A stretch of 64,000 bases of DNA, taken from positions 1-64,000 of the IMG/VR virus record IMGVR_UViG_3300047299_000067, one strand, 5' to 3'. The stretch's first letter is position 1. Every line of letters begins with the position of its first letter. The notes beneath the pieces are model-generated. The model saw only the letters and a program-made list of their open reading frames with translations, was not told where the DNA came from and searched no databases. Below are positions 9,401 through 16,620 of the stretch, piece after piece. The stretch comes from a virus. Position numbers and translations under genes: made by a program.

Positions 9401-11884
9401 GAAACTTGCCCGGGTCCGACTGATGTTAGCCGTGCAAGAATACAAACAAGCAAGCCGCATAGATTAGTAGCAGGCGAGTATGTAGTTATTGTCAATGCTA
9501 GCAGCAAGTCTACTGTTATTGACGGTATTTGGTTAGTTGCCGAAGTCGAAGATGATTATAAGTTTTATATCAACACTCGCATTACGGAAGTTATAACAAC
9601 GGGTAAGATTTTTGCATTAAAGCCAGTTCGCTTTAAAAATACAAACGACTTAGATTTAGCTACAGCTACAGCTACTAAAGACTCGTTGGGTTATGCGTGG
9701 AAACAAAAAAACACGGACTTAGAATTGACTCCTAGCGGATATTCTAGAGCTTATCCTATTGCAATAGTAGACGATGGATTAAATTTAAATGATCCTGAAG
9801 CAACGTTCGATTACGGCAACTACAAAGTTTACAACGTTGATGGTACTATTAAGACTCTTGTAAAAGAAGAAAGTTTGCCGGTAAACATTGACGAGATAGA
9901 TTACTTGTTAATTTATAATCACGAAACTGGAAAAACAGTTGCCCGTGTTGAATTGTTTGATCCTAAGAAGTTAGCCATTCCCGCAGTGTTTAAAAATGAC
10001 ATTGATGTTATCGGTCGCGTTGATCCTGCGAAATATAACAGAACTACTGACAAGTTTAAAAGCGTTTATACTAGTTTAAGTTGGTACGAAGAAATGATAG
10101 GTCGTCGTTGGTGGGATACTAGCACGGTTAGCTTTAGTGATTATGAAGCAGGCGATGATTTAACTAAAGCAAAGTACTGGGGAACAACTACTAATAGCCG
10201 CAGCCCGGACATTTACGAATGGACTAAGAGTCCGGTGCACCCATCGCAGTGGCAAAAGTTAGTTGATGCTAATCAACAAGCCTTTGGGCAAACAGCCAGC
10301 GGCACTGTATATGTTGATCGTTCTCTAAACTCCGACAACTATCACTGGGTCGAAGAGCAAGATTATACAAACGGCAATGTTTACTCTGTTTACTACTTCT
10401 GGGTAAAGAATAAAAATACCATAGCTAAAGAAAGCACAGGTTCTAGAGTTTATACTACTCGACAACTAAGCGGGTATATGTTAAATCCGACCGCTGCTGG
10501 TTTTGCATGGTGGGCACCCATCGGCAACGACGCTATCATACTAAAAGGAGTAGACGCATTACTAAACAATACTAGCACAGTTGTACAGATTAAGAAAAAA
10601 TCTAAAGGCAACGAAAAGCACCAACAATGGGCATTTATCTCTGAGGGAAGCGAAGAGCCAATCCCAGAATGGATACACGTTCGTTTCCGCGATAGTATTA
10701 GTGCTCATTTGTATTACAAAACAGTCGGCAATTATTTGAGCTTTTCTACAACAGAATTGTTTAACCAAGGCGACATTGTCAAGTATAACGGCGACTTCTA
10801 TGTATGTAGAATTAACATGCAAGTACCGAGCATTGCAGATCCTGCTCTAGATACTAACACATGGTTTAAACTGACTAATGTATTCGAACTAACAGGCTCG
10901 CTAATCGGAACGTGGGATAGTTATTTCTGGGACAACATTCCTTTAGATTATTCTACAGATAAGTTTTGGTTCTGGAAAGCTAAAAATGTTCCGGATAGTG
11001 ACAACTTGCACAGATACAATAGACACGGTAATGATATTAGACCGCACGTACAAAGCTGGTTTGTTGATACATTAGAAGCGCGTCGCACGTTTATTAAACA
11101 GTTGAACGACACTATGCAGCACGTTGATATTACAACGTTATCTACATGGGGAACAACGAGACTAAATGATACAGCGTATGTTATTGCAGACGAACAGATT
11201 GATATTACAAAATTTTGGACTTATGCCGATTACATGGCCGAAGATTTTGTTGCAACACAATCCACTATAGTGCTGTCCGACGAAAGCGAATTATACAGCG
11301 CAGGTTTAGCAGCAGGCGATTATGCAAAAGTTAATACAGGCATACGAGATTATGTTATATACGAAAAGAAAACAGATCAAAGTTTTGCAGTTGTATATAG
11401 AACAAACGGTGCTATTGCATTTAATGCAGAGTTATACAGCCCGGCAGGACTAAGCACATGGGATACTATCGGCAACGATATGAACACATGGGACTCGGAC
11501 TTAAATGCCGTATTTAATGCTATCGTAGACAGTTTACGTTATGAAATTTTCGTGGGCACAAACAATAACTACTATGCTAAGATGATTTGCGTTATGTTTA
11601 GATATGTATTGAGCGAACAAACAGCAGTCGATTGGTTAACAAAGTCGAGTACGATAGAACCGGTTAACTTAATCGGACAAAGTTTAACTAACAGCGAAAC
11701 CTTAAGCAGAGACGATATTAGCACGTTAAGTAGCTTCTATTCTAGTGTTAAGTCTTACAGAGATAAGATTCGTGGCGGCACAATAACTAAATCTTCTAAC
11801 GAGGATGTTGTTGTTGAAATGTCGGAAAGCATAACTGTCACAGTTACTGAATCGGGTATACCCGATTCATGGACTTTGGTTTAA
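3404..11884 (+). CDS. Giant baseplate wedge/structural protein, probably in the gp7 position
   Basis: A 2826-residue virion protein. In T4-like phages gp7 (wedge initiator, about 1030 residues) follows gp6, and position plus ATGA overlap with the gp6-like gene suggest this is its equivalent or a gp7 fused to extra domains. I do not recognise diagnostic gp7 motifs, so the assignment rests on synteny. The protein is rich in Trp, Tyr, Asn and Thr and looks beta-structured throughout. Two stretches near residues 1920-1950 and 2460-2490 (PYEQVRFNGQVYRAL and GDIVKYNGDFYVCRINM) resemble the short carbohydrate-binding modules that end many chitinases and phage adhesins. No signal peptide or transmembrane segment is apparent. 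It could instead be a host-recognition protein anchored in the baseplate. Confidence 0.6.
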   Translation: MSRQTKKPAEQIVAKVQNVNLLPSVFATEPNKKMLDSTLDVMTSKGQLLPFKETFGLRSASNKTNNFLVDESNQVRRESQANNMLVSRDANDEYMGKVSYLDIENYFQIKNNPLVDGTVLDKNINILDLPVNPTKLTDYNLFYWVENDLPPCRIHVDPKDDGSAKFSVTQNIITKPFVTIVDDLTGNSLNLQTGMIVYFTGTLAEPTYLTTDLDAPALFYVSGVGDYISLTRTTNVDHRIPNSYLKKRLWDKSESSLEPPAIYWDSEQWDSSYIKTSEPEYVTQEKYTSNTNNWQAIDHWYHISVIRAVATFNGMLVEQIATAANKAKRPIINFYSGVKLYNWPNNTKAEVAALLPYDITRYNNTNLTSIIDPAGYSLKDDDLVVFENNPGVYQVSNLSANAIFTLQPISIVANDGVMIISASPVQFFRLIYKNNNWQFAQNKTEPNQTPLFEFYTSNNVSLQAYNETDFAGGAILGFKTGTTFDDVLQKYVEVSSIDFDLVNEASSNTVSPNQLKLYTDVDMTWNYTNSTTGEKQYIRGPYGFSFEANQNIFSFYKQRSGLDITKQVQDLEYTTSSDEIWSAPISPVSTAMETIHVYYDAQNKTQFYTEIEGFGLTRFSSKKSFNTVEPLLPLVAGKKIKFVCHNLPVAFSLYKTEVIDNITTPQLLAAPYCTNNNITDGIIELDLTSSISLDGGTSYIDNELSIENTLLQFSYATAGSTKLYKTALVKSENKWRFLQNLHLRDKTNPIYNGYDYVVEDYILPDGSFSNLQSVRATTALTKKAAVGDKVLVDSIVANPVQKTAPLSLTVNPLNAALSTLNYYSLYQHATNLKSNATNSREYIDSESILQSSLLGGGTLLKHSSPISKFAIVATQMPYDFADLATKQSKHYDNFLNKLKLELQHTIESVDYTTFSSVELLSIALATIFKGSAPNSFWAHSNMLGWGEQLDNYRTTTHAVTSSTLNFVLTGNFEPISHRAGKEFLLQLTQNGRFLVRGNDYSLITTSDEYTSILFDASLIGTTVEITQWYSRFESHVPASLAKIGLVPVYRPEIYLDTTYSTAAYFLNRHDGTRYYLEDGVDANLYPVDLVDQLLYEYEIAVWANMSYDVRNADFRDVVAAVPGYFRTLEKSYNQARASYVDQTHAWLVENTIYSTANDNYDAADGFTKIYQLGSGDDDTTIVGSWRLIYKFAFDTDRPHTHPWEMLGYTIKPTWWDTYYSWTDSSKRLALELALRTGRTSSPAGQISINTAFARCNNKEITENFPVDDAGQLLAPDDITMQWLNVYELPDSTTWQLGAFGPYEQVFANTHRGIAALATVYFLRAPVLYVNKTWVPGQQIKNAWGQNIDRTTGFWQQGTIEHNYHKSIVDNQMVYTSGMESLFAEFCVLNNKSFEQEVVAKFNNLTVNKEFLLQGFTNKDNVRIQSTSINSQRQTLFVPEESYAVRTVKHFPHNELFYSAVRIVYNGTGYEVYGFNREATYFNLNLPTANSPTIAITVGSTVVKQKTRYETNTTTMSYGSSFTSRFDLYDFLMGYGKYLESVGFVFEQAEGGDIRNWQLSAKQFIQWSNDVIAPGNYIDLNPAADYLELAASYGQLDNLEGTNENVGQCVDRNNKPLFSKDLLVSRNNDTIVISTKNKSNPVYGIKLTFSVYESVVHLDNTSAFGDVYFLPEQSTAKRSFAVGGKKSQAWTGAYFVPGYIFAGQYNNLIPNLDTMTEQGRNLLDIESVVVDSQVAAAVKDQFGLSRNPELRQLFLDESNETLFKNAITYTKGTSQVFASLEPLTHGDSSSTIPYEEYMVRLGEFGNTKNIDYYEFELKSEDLKRDPQVAQVVKFVGNNEPETNDKILYVKDSSSRWVHKPQGKELRFATHSTSYSLLKTSGPILPSDTDLAVDRLEDIDSLFGDFAQLVAIEHYNESKSYKPYEQVRFNGQVYRALTTVSPGTWANNNDKFTAINEPYLPNIYVDNYYRPNPDLSMSGTSTFTPGTWQVLQTIDRSVGIVETCPGPTDVSRARIQTSKPHRLVAGEYVVIVNASSKSTVIDGIWLVAEVEDDYKFYINTRITEVITTGKIFALKPVRFKNTNDLDLATATATKDSLGYAWKQKNTDLELTPSGYSRAYPIAIVDDGLNLNDPEATFDYGNYKVYNVDGTIKTLVKEESLPVNIDEIDYLLIYNHETGKTVARVELFDPKKLAIPAVFKNDIDVIGRVDPAKYNRTTDKFKSVYTSLSWYEEMIGRRWWDTSTVSFSDYEAGDDLTKAKYWGTTTNSRSPDIYEWTKSPVHPSQWQKLVDANQQAFGQTASGTVYVDRSLNSDNYHWVEEQDYTNGNVYSVYYFWVKNKNTIAKESTGSRVYTTRQLSGYMLNPTAAGFAWWAPIGNDAIILKGVDALLNNTSTVVQIKKKSKGNEKHQQWAFISEGSEEPIPEWIHVRFRDSISAHLYYKTVGNYLSFSTTELFNQGDIVKYNGDFYVCRINMQVPSIADPALDTNTWFKLTNVFELTGSLIGTWDSYFWDNIPLDYSTDKFWFWKAKNVPDSDNLHRYNRHGNDIRPHVQSWFVDTLEARRTFIKQLNDTMQHVDITTLSTWGTTRLNDTAYVIADEQIDITKFWTYADYMAEDFVATQSTIVLSDESELYSAGLAAGDYAKVNTGIRDYVIYEKKTDQSFAVVYRTNGAIAFNAELYSPAGLSTWDTIGNDMNTWDSDLNAVFNAIVDSLRYEIFVGTNNNYYAKMICVMFRYVLSEQTAVDWLTKSSTIEPVNLIGQSLTNSETLSRDDISTLSSFYSSVKSYRDKIRGGTITKSSNEDVVVEMSESITVTVTESGIPDSWTLV

Positions 11885-11935
11885 GATTAAAACACTAGTT
11901 AAATATTATGTTAAATAAGTGTACAAGGAAATAAA

Positions 11936-12505
11936 ATGCAAACGCAAGTAAATGTTAATATACAGGGTTTTGTTAAAATAACAGATTTGGAAACAAAGAA
12001 AGTTTTACGTGAAGTAGAAAATGCAGCAAATCCCGAAACAATGAGCTTAATCATAGCTTCTATGCTGCAAGGAAATAACAGCAAGTATCTGTATGAGTTG
12101 CATTTAGGAACCGGCGGAACAATTATTGATGAAACAGGTAATACAACATACAAAGACGTTAGTGAGAATTTATCGTTAGGAACGCTTGCAGATTTATACA
12201 ATCCTGGATTTTACAAAGTAATAGATACACTAAGTCCGGACAATACAGATCCTACTAGCAATCATGTTACTATAACTCATTTAGATGGATTAACATATAC
12301 TGACGTGGTTATCACTTGCACATTAACTGAAGAAGAACCGTTAAGTACGGGAGGCGAACTCGTTTTTAATGAAATCGGACTTAAGAGCCGCGGATCTAAC
12401 GGCTCTAATACTGGTTATTTGTTAACACATGCAGTATTTGAGCCTGTTACTAAGAATACAAGTAGAGCAATACAAATTGAATATATTTTACGCATACGTT
12501 CGTAA
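11936..12505 (+). CDS. Tail/baseplate structural protein (unknown)
   Basis: A 189-residue protein preceded by a good Shine-Dalgarno (aagga, 5 bases before aataaaATG region). The C-terminal part, with LVFNEIGLKSRG followed by LLTHAVFEPVTKNTSRAI and a final YILRI strand, is typical of small T4-like phage tail proteins that sit at the fibre or baseplate junction. No enzymatic motif is visible. Its position between the wedge genes and fibre genes supports a structural role. The 51-base gap before it is AT-rich and holds two TTAAATA stretches but no clean late promoter. Confidence 0.55.
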   Translation: MQTQVNVNIQGFVKITDLETKKVLREVENAANPETMSLIIASMLQGNNSKYLYELHLGTGGTIIDETGNTTYKDVSENLSLGTLADLYNPGFYKVIDTLSPDNTDPTSNHVTITHLDGLTYTDVVITCTLTEEEPLSTGGELVFNEIGLKSRGSNGSNTGYLLTHAVFEPVTKNTSRAIQIEYILRIRS

Positions 12506-12508
12506 AAC

Positions 12509-12516
12509 GATAAATA
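12509..12516 (+). promoter_or_regulatory. Candidate T4-type late promoter, GATAAATA variant
   Basis: GATAAATA differs from the T4 late consensus TATAAATA only at the first base, and sits 20 bases before the fibre gene start at 12537. The predicted transcript start (about 12522) is close to the aaagga ribosome binding site, so this is a weak candidate. Confidence 0.4.
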
Positions 12517-12536
12517 ATTAAAAGGAATTAAATGCA

Positions 12537-13466
12537 ATGGCATATGATGTTACAAAAACAGACGGTACACGATTAACTATCGTAGCAGATAGAACAGTCG
12601 ACGTTACTACCCCTATTAAATTAGTAGGTAAGAATTACGCAGGCTACGGCGAAATTATGGCTGAGAATTTGGTGCAGATGCTAGAGCATTTTAGTAGTCC
12701 AACTGCTCCGATTAACCCAATCGTAGGTCAACACTGGTGGAATAGCGTAGAAGAAGTATTATATGTTTATACAACTTCTGAATCATGGAGCCCGTTAGGC
12801 GGTAAAGATTTATTAGGCAGTTTACAAACCGGCTTTAAGATTGGCGTAATCCATGACAACGCCGGCGGCAGTCATCCTGCAATTCGTATTGTAGTAGGCG
12901 GTATCGACGTTGCGATTATTAGTTCTGACGCAGGTTCGTTTACTCCTGGTGGGGTAGATGTAGCGTTAGCAAGCAGATTCCCTGTTATCGGCCAGGGTAT
13001 TAACATGAATGATGGACAAGATGGCGGCTCTGATTATAGTAACTTTAAGATCCGTGGCCGCACTATGGAGGCAGAATTTGCTGACATGGCTGAAATTTAT
13101 CGCAGCGATGTTGAATTAGCCCCCGGTAACTTAGTTATACTAGGCGGAACAAAAGAAATTACAAAAACAAGCAAAGCCAATGATGATCAAATTTTTGGTG
13201 TTATTAGTACAGCCCCTGGCTTTTTATTAAACGCTAAAGAAAAGTTAAAAGAACATGCATATCCTGTTGCATTAAAAGGTCGCGTTCCTTGTTTAGTTGA
13301 CGGTCCTGTAACTAAAGGACAGCGTATTGTTGCAAGCGATATTGCAGGGGTTGGTATGGCAATGTCTACTAATAATGTAGATACTCAAGCTATTATCGGT
13401 CGTGCAATTGGAACTAAAGATAGTGCTGGTATTGGTTTAGTTGAAGTGGCGGTTGGTAGCAAGTAA
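12537..13466 (+). CDS. Tail fibre / adhesin-like protein
   Basis: A 309-residue protein whose N-terminal region (KLVGKNYAGYGEIMAENLVQ, then a PINPIVGQHWWNS motif) is the module that begins many T4-like cyanophage and pelagiphage tail fibre proteins, probably the baseplate attachment domain. The middle is beta-rich, and the end has a repeated IGRAIGTKDSAGIGLVEVAV-type pattern seen in fibre shafts and in proteins that are trimeric. The start at 12537 is preferred to the out-of-frame ATG at 12532. The stop TAA overlaps the next ATG by one base. Role (fibre subunit, host recognition) is inferred from this module and from context. Confidence 0.7.
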   Translation: MAYDVTKTDGTRLTIVADRTVDVTTPIKLVGKNYAGYGEIMAENLVQMLEHFSSPTAPINPIVGQHWWNSVEEVLYVYTTSESWSPLGGKDLLGSLQTGFKIGVIHDNAGGSHPAIRIVVGGIDVAIISSDAGSFTPGGVDVALASRFPVIGQGINMNDGQDGGSDYSNFKIRGRTMEAEFADMAEIYRSDVELAPGNLVILGGTKEITKTSKANDDQIFGVISTAPGFLLNAKEKLKEHAYPVALKGRVPCLVDGPVTKGQRIVASDIAGVGMAMSTNNVDTQAIIGRAIGTKDSAGIGLVEVAVGSK

Positions 13467-14485
13467 TGACTATCTCTACTGGATCGAAAATTACCGCCGT
13501 TGATTATAACGGCTTGGTAGAAAATACTAATAAGATTTTTGCCGACAATTATTCGTCTAGCACGCCATCTACTGATCCGACAGAACAAGCTGCTAGAGCA
13601 TTTGGATGGGGTAATGCAAATGCTACATTAGTTACAATGGGCACTAAAATTACTGCTAGTTTAGTTAACCAAGTAGTAGACAAACTAAACATTAGTGCAG
13701 AACATACCGGAAGCGAATACGTACTAGATCAAGTTATTCCCGGACAAAAAATTACAGCACAAATTTGGCAAGACATACAAACCGTTTTAAACGATGTTGC
13801 TCCTAATAAAAATACAGCAGCGATTGGACAAACGACAATATCACAATTAGGTTTTATTGAACATTCTGCTGGCTTTGGTCCGGCATTGACTTATACAGTT
13901 GCACTTACTTTTGACAGTTTTAATCAAGCTAGATACTTTTTTAATAGCGGAAGTACTATTAAGCTATCATTGGGCAAAGATGGCGGAAACGCAGCAGCTG
14001 ACTCGTGGGGTAGCGTTTATACCCGTTTTGGAACTGTAAATTTTAGCTTATCTAATACATTATCTACAACTTACAACATTATTAGCGAGAATTTAGGCTT
14101 TGAAGATTTAACAACCGGCGATCAACTGTTACTAACATGTAATGGTTTGGGCGGCGGTGGCTATGGATATGGTAGTTATGGATATGGAAGTGGCGGCTAT
14201 GGATATGGAAGTGGCGGCTATGGATATGGAAGTGGCGGCTATGGATATGGAAGTGGCGGCAGTAATAAACATATTAGGGTTTACGGCCGACTAACATCTT
14301 CGACTGGCGACTTCCATACAGGACCCGTAGTTATTACACTAACCGTTGCATTGACCTCTTCCGAAACTGATGTAACTGGAACACATACCCTATACGTCGA
14401 TAGTAATAAAGCTACAAATAAAACAAATGGTGCAGAAACTTTTTCCATAGTAGGCCCAAACTATGCAGGCTCCGCAAGTATCTAA
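13466..14485 (+). CDS. Structural/fibre-associated protein with Gly-Tyr repeats
   Basis: A 339-residue protein translated by one-base stop/start overlap with the fibre gene. The first half holds two internal similar segments: GSKITAVDYNGLVENTNKIF near the start and GTKITASLVNQVVDKLN around residue 52, followed by GQKITAQIWQDIQTVLNDV near residue 92. These look like a short repeated alpha/beta motif. Residues about 227-265 carry five copies of YGYGS with GG linkers. The C-terminal third is beta-rich. Glycine-tyrosine repeats in phage virion proteins are often found at flexible or adhesive tips. No catalytic motif was seen. Probably a fibre tip or accessory protein and the last clear virion gene before the glycan/radical SAM locus. 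Confidence 0.55.
   Translation: MTISTGSKITAVDYNGLVENTNKIFADNYSSSTPSTDPTEQAARAFGWGNANATLVTMGTKITASLVNQVVDKLNISAEHTGSEYVLDQVIPGQKITAQIWQDIQTVLNDVAPNKNTAAIGQTTISQLGFIEHSAGFGPALTYTVALTFDSFNQARYFFNSGSTIKLSLGKDGGNAAADSWGSVYTRFGTVNFSLSNTLSTTYNIISENLGFEDLTTGDQLLLTCNGLGGGGYGYGSYGYGSGGYGYGSGGYGYGSGGYGYGSGGSNKHIRVYGRLTSSTGDFHTGPVVITLTVALTSSETDVTGTHTLYVDSNKATNKTNGAETFSIVGPNYAGSASI
14162..14260 (+). repeat. In-frame 21-bp tandem repeat encoding YGYGSGG
   Basis: Five near-identical units; the last four are 21 bp (tat gga tat gga agt ggc ggc) and the first lacks the two Gly codons. The unit is a multiple of three, so copy-number change by slippage keeps the reading frame. Nucleotide identity between units is almost complete, which suggests recent expansion or active homogenisation. 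Confidence 0.9.
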
Positions 14486-14500
14486 ATTGTTATTTTGCTA

Positions 14501-14508
14501 TATAAATA
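14501..14508 (+). promoter_or_regulatory. T4-type late promoter TATAAATA
   Basis: A perfect TATAAATA late promoter lies in the 44-base gap after the structural genes, with an expected transcript start near 14514. It is framed by the inverted repeat TGCTAT (14497-14502) and ATAGCA (14515-14520). It is the only consensus late promoter I saw on the plus strand, so it may drive much of the following 34 kb. Confidence 0.75.
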
Positions 14509-14541
14509 GTTAAAATAGCATTTAATACAATGGAGCTCTGG

Positions 14542-14901
14542 ATGGATGATAAACTCAAAGCTGCCTTAGAGTTTAGCAATTACCGCTTAACTTTAAGCAA
14601 TCAAAAACAAAATCTCAAGCAGCGAATGAACACTATGTTAACCGTAGGTTACATGAGTTCGCTTTTCACGGCAAAAATCGAATTACTCAATTTTGTCAAA
14701 CAACTAATCGATCTCGGGGCAGAACGTTATATCATATTGGATGATAACGAAAACCCAGTACTTGTTTCCAACTTACAAGAGTTTCACGAAAAATTGTTTA
14801 GTGCATACACAGAAGCATTAAATGAATATTATGTAGAATCCGAAAAGTTAAAGAAACAACGCGACACTAGCGGATTGGTTGGAGTAAATGAAAAAGTTTG
14901 A
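14542..14901 (+). CDS. Conserved phage hypothetical protein, helical
   Basis: An open frame begins at ATG 14530, but the ATG at 14542 has a GGAG Shine-Dalgarno six bases upstream, while 14530 has none, so I prefer the 119-residue product starting MDDKLK. It is almost wholly helical and charged, with an FSNYRLTLSNQKQNLKQRM heptad-like stretch and a C-terminal helix ending in EKLKKQRD. Similar proteins of unknown role occur next to structural genes in T4-like marine phages (recalled, not searched). First gene after the late promoter, and its end overlaps the next start. Confidence 0.6.
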   Translation: MDDKLKAALEFSNYRLTLSNQKQNLKQRMNTMLTVGYMSSLFTAKIELLNFVKQLIDLGAERYIILDDNENPVLVSNLQEFHEKLFSAYTEALNEYYVESEKLKKQRDTSGLVGVNEKV

Positions 14902-15781
14902 ACGCGGCATACTGTTAATCGCTTATAATAACGGTAAGATAGCTTATGAAAAACTAGCTGCAATCGCAGCCAAGTGCGTTAAGCTACACATGAAAAACAA
15001 TCACGTTACGCTTTTAACTGATTATCCTACATTAAAAGCATTTGAACAGGTATATAACCAACATCAAATTGTTGAAATATTCGACCATATTATAGTCGAG
15101 GACATCGAACACGAACGTAATACTAGAACGCACAGAGACAGCCCGTGGGTTGAATTCTCAACGCAGTTTAACAATAAAAACAAGCATTCTATATTTGAAA
15201 AAAGTCCTTATAATAAAACACTAATGATCGACGTTGATTACTTAATTGGCAATGATACATTAGATGCTATATTTGATACTGACACAGAAGTTGCCATGTA
15301 CAAGCATGCAATTAGTGTTAGAAATTATGAGCCTAGAATTTGGGAACAAAAGCTACACCCCGATGGAATCGATATGTGGTGGAGTACAGCAGTGTATTGG
15401 CGCAGCGACAGCGAAACTGCTAAATTGTTTTTTGACTTATGGGCGCATGTTAAAGAAAACTATTCTTATTACAAATGGTTGTATAAATTCCCCGGCAGCT
15501 TGTTTAGAACAGACTATGCAGTTAGCATTGCTGCACATATTTTAAACGGGCATACTACAGGAAACTTAATACACGAATTGCCGGGCAAGGTTATGCGATT
15601 TAGCGAACAAATTGATGACGTTATTGAATTTACTAGCATGAGTGATATTTTGTTTTTATGCCCCGATCCTAAAGAACTTTGGAAAAATATTGCCAGCAGA
15701 ATAAAAAACGAAAACGTACACGTTATGAATAAAATGGCAATATTGCGCCACTACGACACTATTGAGAAATTTATATTATGA
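14888..15781 (+). CDS. Glycosyltransferase-like protein (GT-A type, DxD)
   Basis: A 297-residue protein with a Rossmann-like N-terminus (GILLIAYNNGKIAYEKLA) and a KTLMIDVDYLIGND motif near residue 115. The DxD in a hydrophobic strand is the usual metal/nucleotide-sugar binding signature of GT-A glycosyltransferases. A second motif with IDMWWSTAVYW near residue 160 resembles the acceptor-side region of such enzymes. The overlap with the previous gene (14 bases) and the next (4 bases) shows translational coupling. The sugar and acceptor are not predictable. Context at the start of a glycan-type locus directly after fibre genes suggests sugar transfer to a virion or surface glycan. Confidence 0.55.
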   Translation: MKKFERGILLIAYNNGKIAYEKLAAIAAKCVKLHMKNNHVTLLTDYPTLKAFEQVYNQHQIVEIFDHIIVEDIEHERNTRTHRDSPWVEFSTQFNNKNKHSIFEKSPYNKTLMIDVDYLIGNDTLDAIFDTDTEVAMYKHAISVRNYEPRIWEQKLHPDGIDMWWSTAVYWRSDSETAKLFFDLWAHVKENYSYYKWLYKFPGSLFRTDYAVSIAAHILNGHTTGNLIHELPGKVMRFSEQIDDVIEFTSMSDILFLCPDPKELWKNIASRIKNENVHVMNKMAILRHYDTIEKFIL

Positions 15782-16620
15782 GCGAAGGTTATTTAATTGT
15801 TAATTGTAGTATGAAGAATTTAACGCAAGTTGAATTGTTAATTAAAAGTATTCGCTTGCACGATCCTTCTCGTCCTATTAGTATTATTGCACACGAAAAG
15901 AATTTGTCGTCTTATATTTTATACGTTGACAACGAAATATATATAGATAAGAAACGCAAAGGCGAATCGACACTTTACTTTGATTCGTTATTAGCAAGTC
16001 CTTATGAAAAAACCATTGCATTTGAACCCGATCAATTGCTAACAGAATTTAATCCAGCCGTTTGGGAAAATCTTCGTGGCATGAATTGCATTGTTATTCC
16101 AAAAACAAGATTTAATTTTGATAATACAGAATTAAAGCACGACAAGTTTACTAAAACCCTAGTTGAAAATAAAAGTTTTAACACCAACTCGTGCTTAAGT
16201 GCAATTTATTTTAATCGTGCAAAAGGCTGCGATTACGTATTTGGCCTAGCTGCACTAATTGCGGGACACTATAAGCAGCACGAATTTGTTGATTTTGCTG
16301 GCTCGTTGCCTAATAATGCTTTACCAAACTTCCCCGAAAATATTTGGCCAGCTTGGATCATGTCATTACTATCGAAAGTAGTCGAATTTAAAATAGCCAA
16401 ATTTGATTTTATTAAATGTATTGACTTTAGCCCCAGGGATAATGATATTGCCAGCGCGAATTGGACAACAAAAAAATGGACAGAGTTTTTAACATACTGG
16501 GTAAACGATACGGGCAGCATTAAAGTTGAAAATTTTGTACAGCAGGGTTTGATTAAATATTCTACCTCCGCATGGCTAAATGAACAAACGCTAACTAATT
16601 TAAGAAAAAAGTATATTTAA
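15778..16620 (+). CDS. Glycosyltransferase-like protein, divergent
   Basis: A 280-residue protein with the fold pattern of its upstream neighbour: a beta-alpha N-terminus (GYLIVNCSMKNLTQVELLI, then ISIIAHEKN), a strand KTIAFEPDQLL near residue 80 where GT-A enzymes carry DxD (here EPDQ), and an asparagine-rich acceptor-like region. The missing canonical DxD makes catalytic activity uncertain; it could be a non-catalytic partner of the preceding gene. It overlaps that gene by 4 bases. Confidence 0.4.
   Translation: MSEGYLIVNCSMKNLTQVELLIKSIRLHDPSRPISIIAHEKNLSSYILYVDNEIYIDKKRKGESTLYFDSLLASPYEKTIAFEPDQLLTEFNPAVWENLRGMNCIVIPKTRFNFDNTELKHDKFTKTLVENKSFNTNSCLSAIYFNRAKGCDYVFGLAALIAGHYKQHEFVDFAGSLPNNALPNFPENIWPAWIMSLLSKVVEFKIAKFDFIKCIDFSPRDNDIASANWTTKKWTEFLTYWVNDTGSIKVENFVQQGLIKYSTSAWLNEQTLTNLRKKYI

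Noticed and set aside
14162-14260. CRISPR-like repeat
   Set aside because: Units are contiguous without spacers and encode an in-frame Gly/Tyr repeat.
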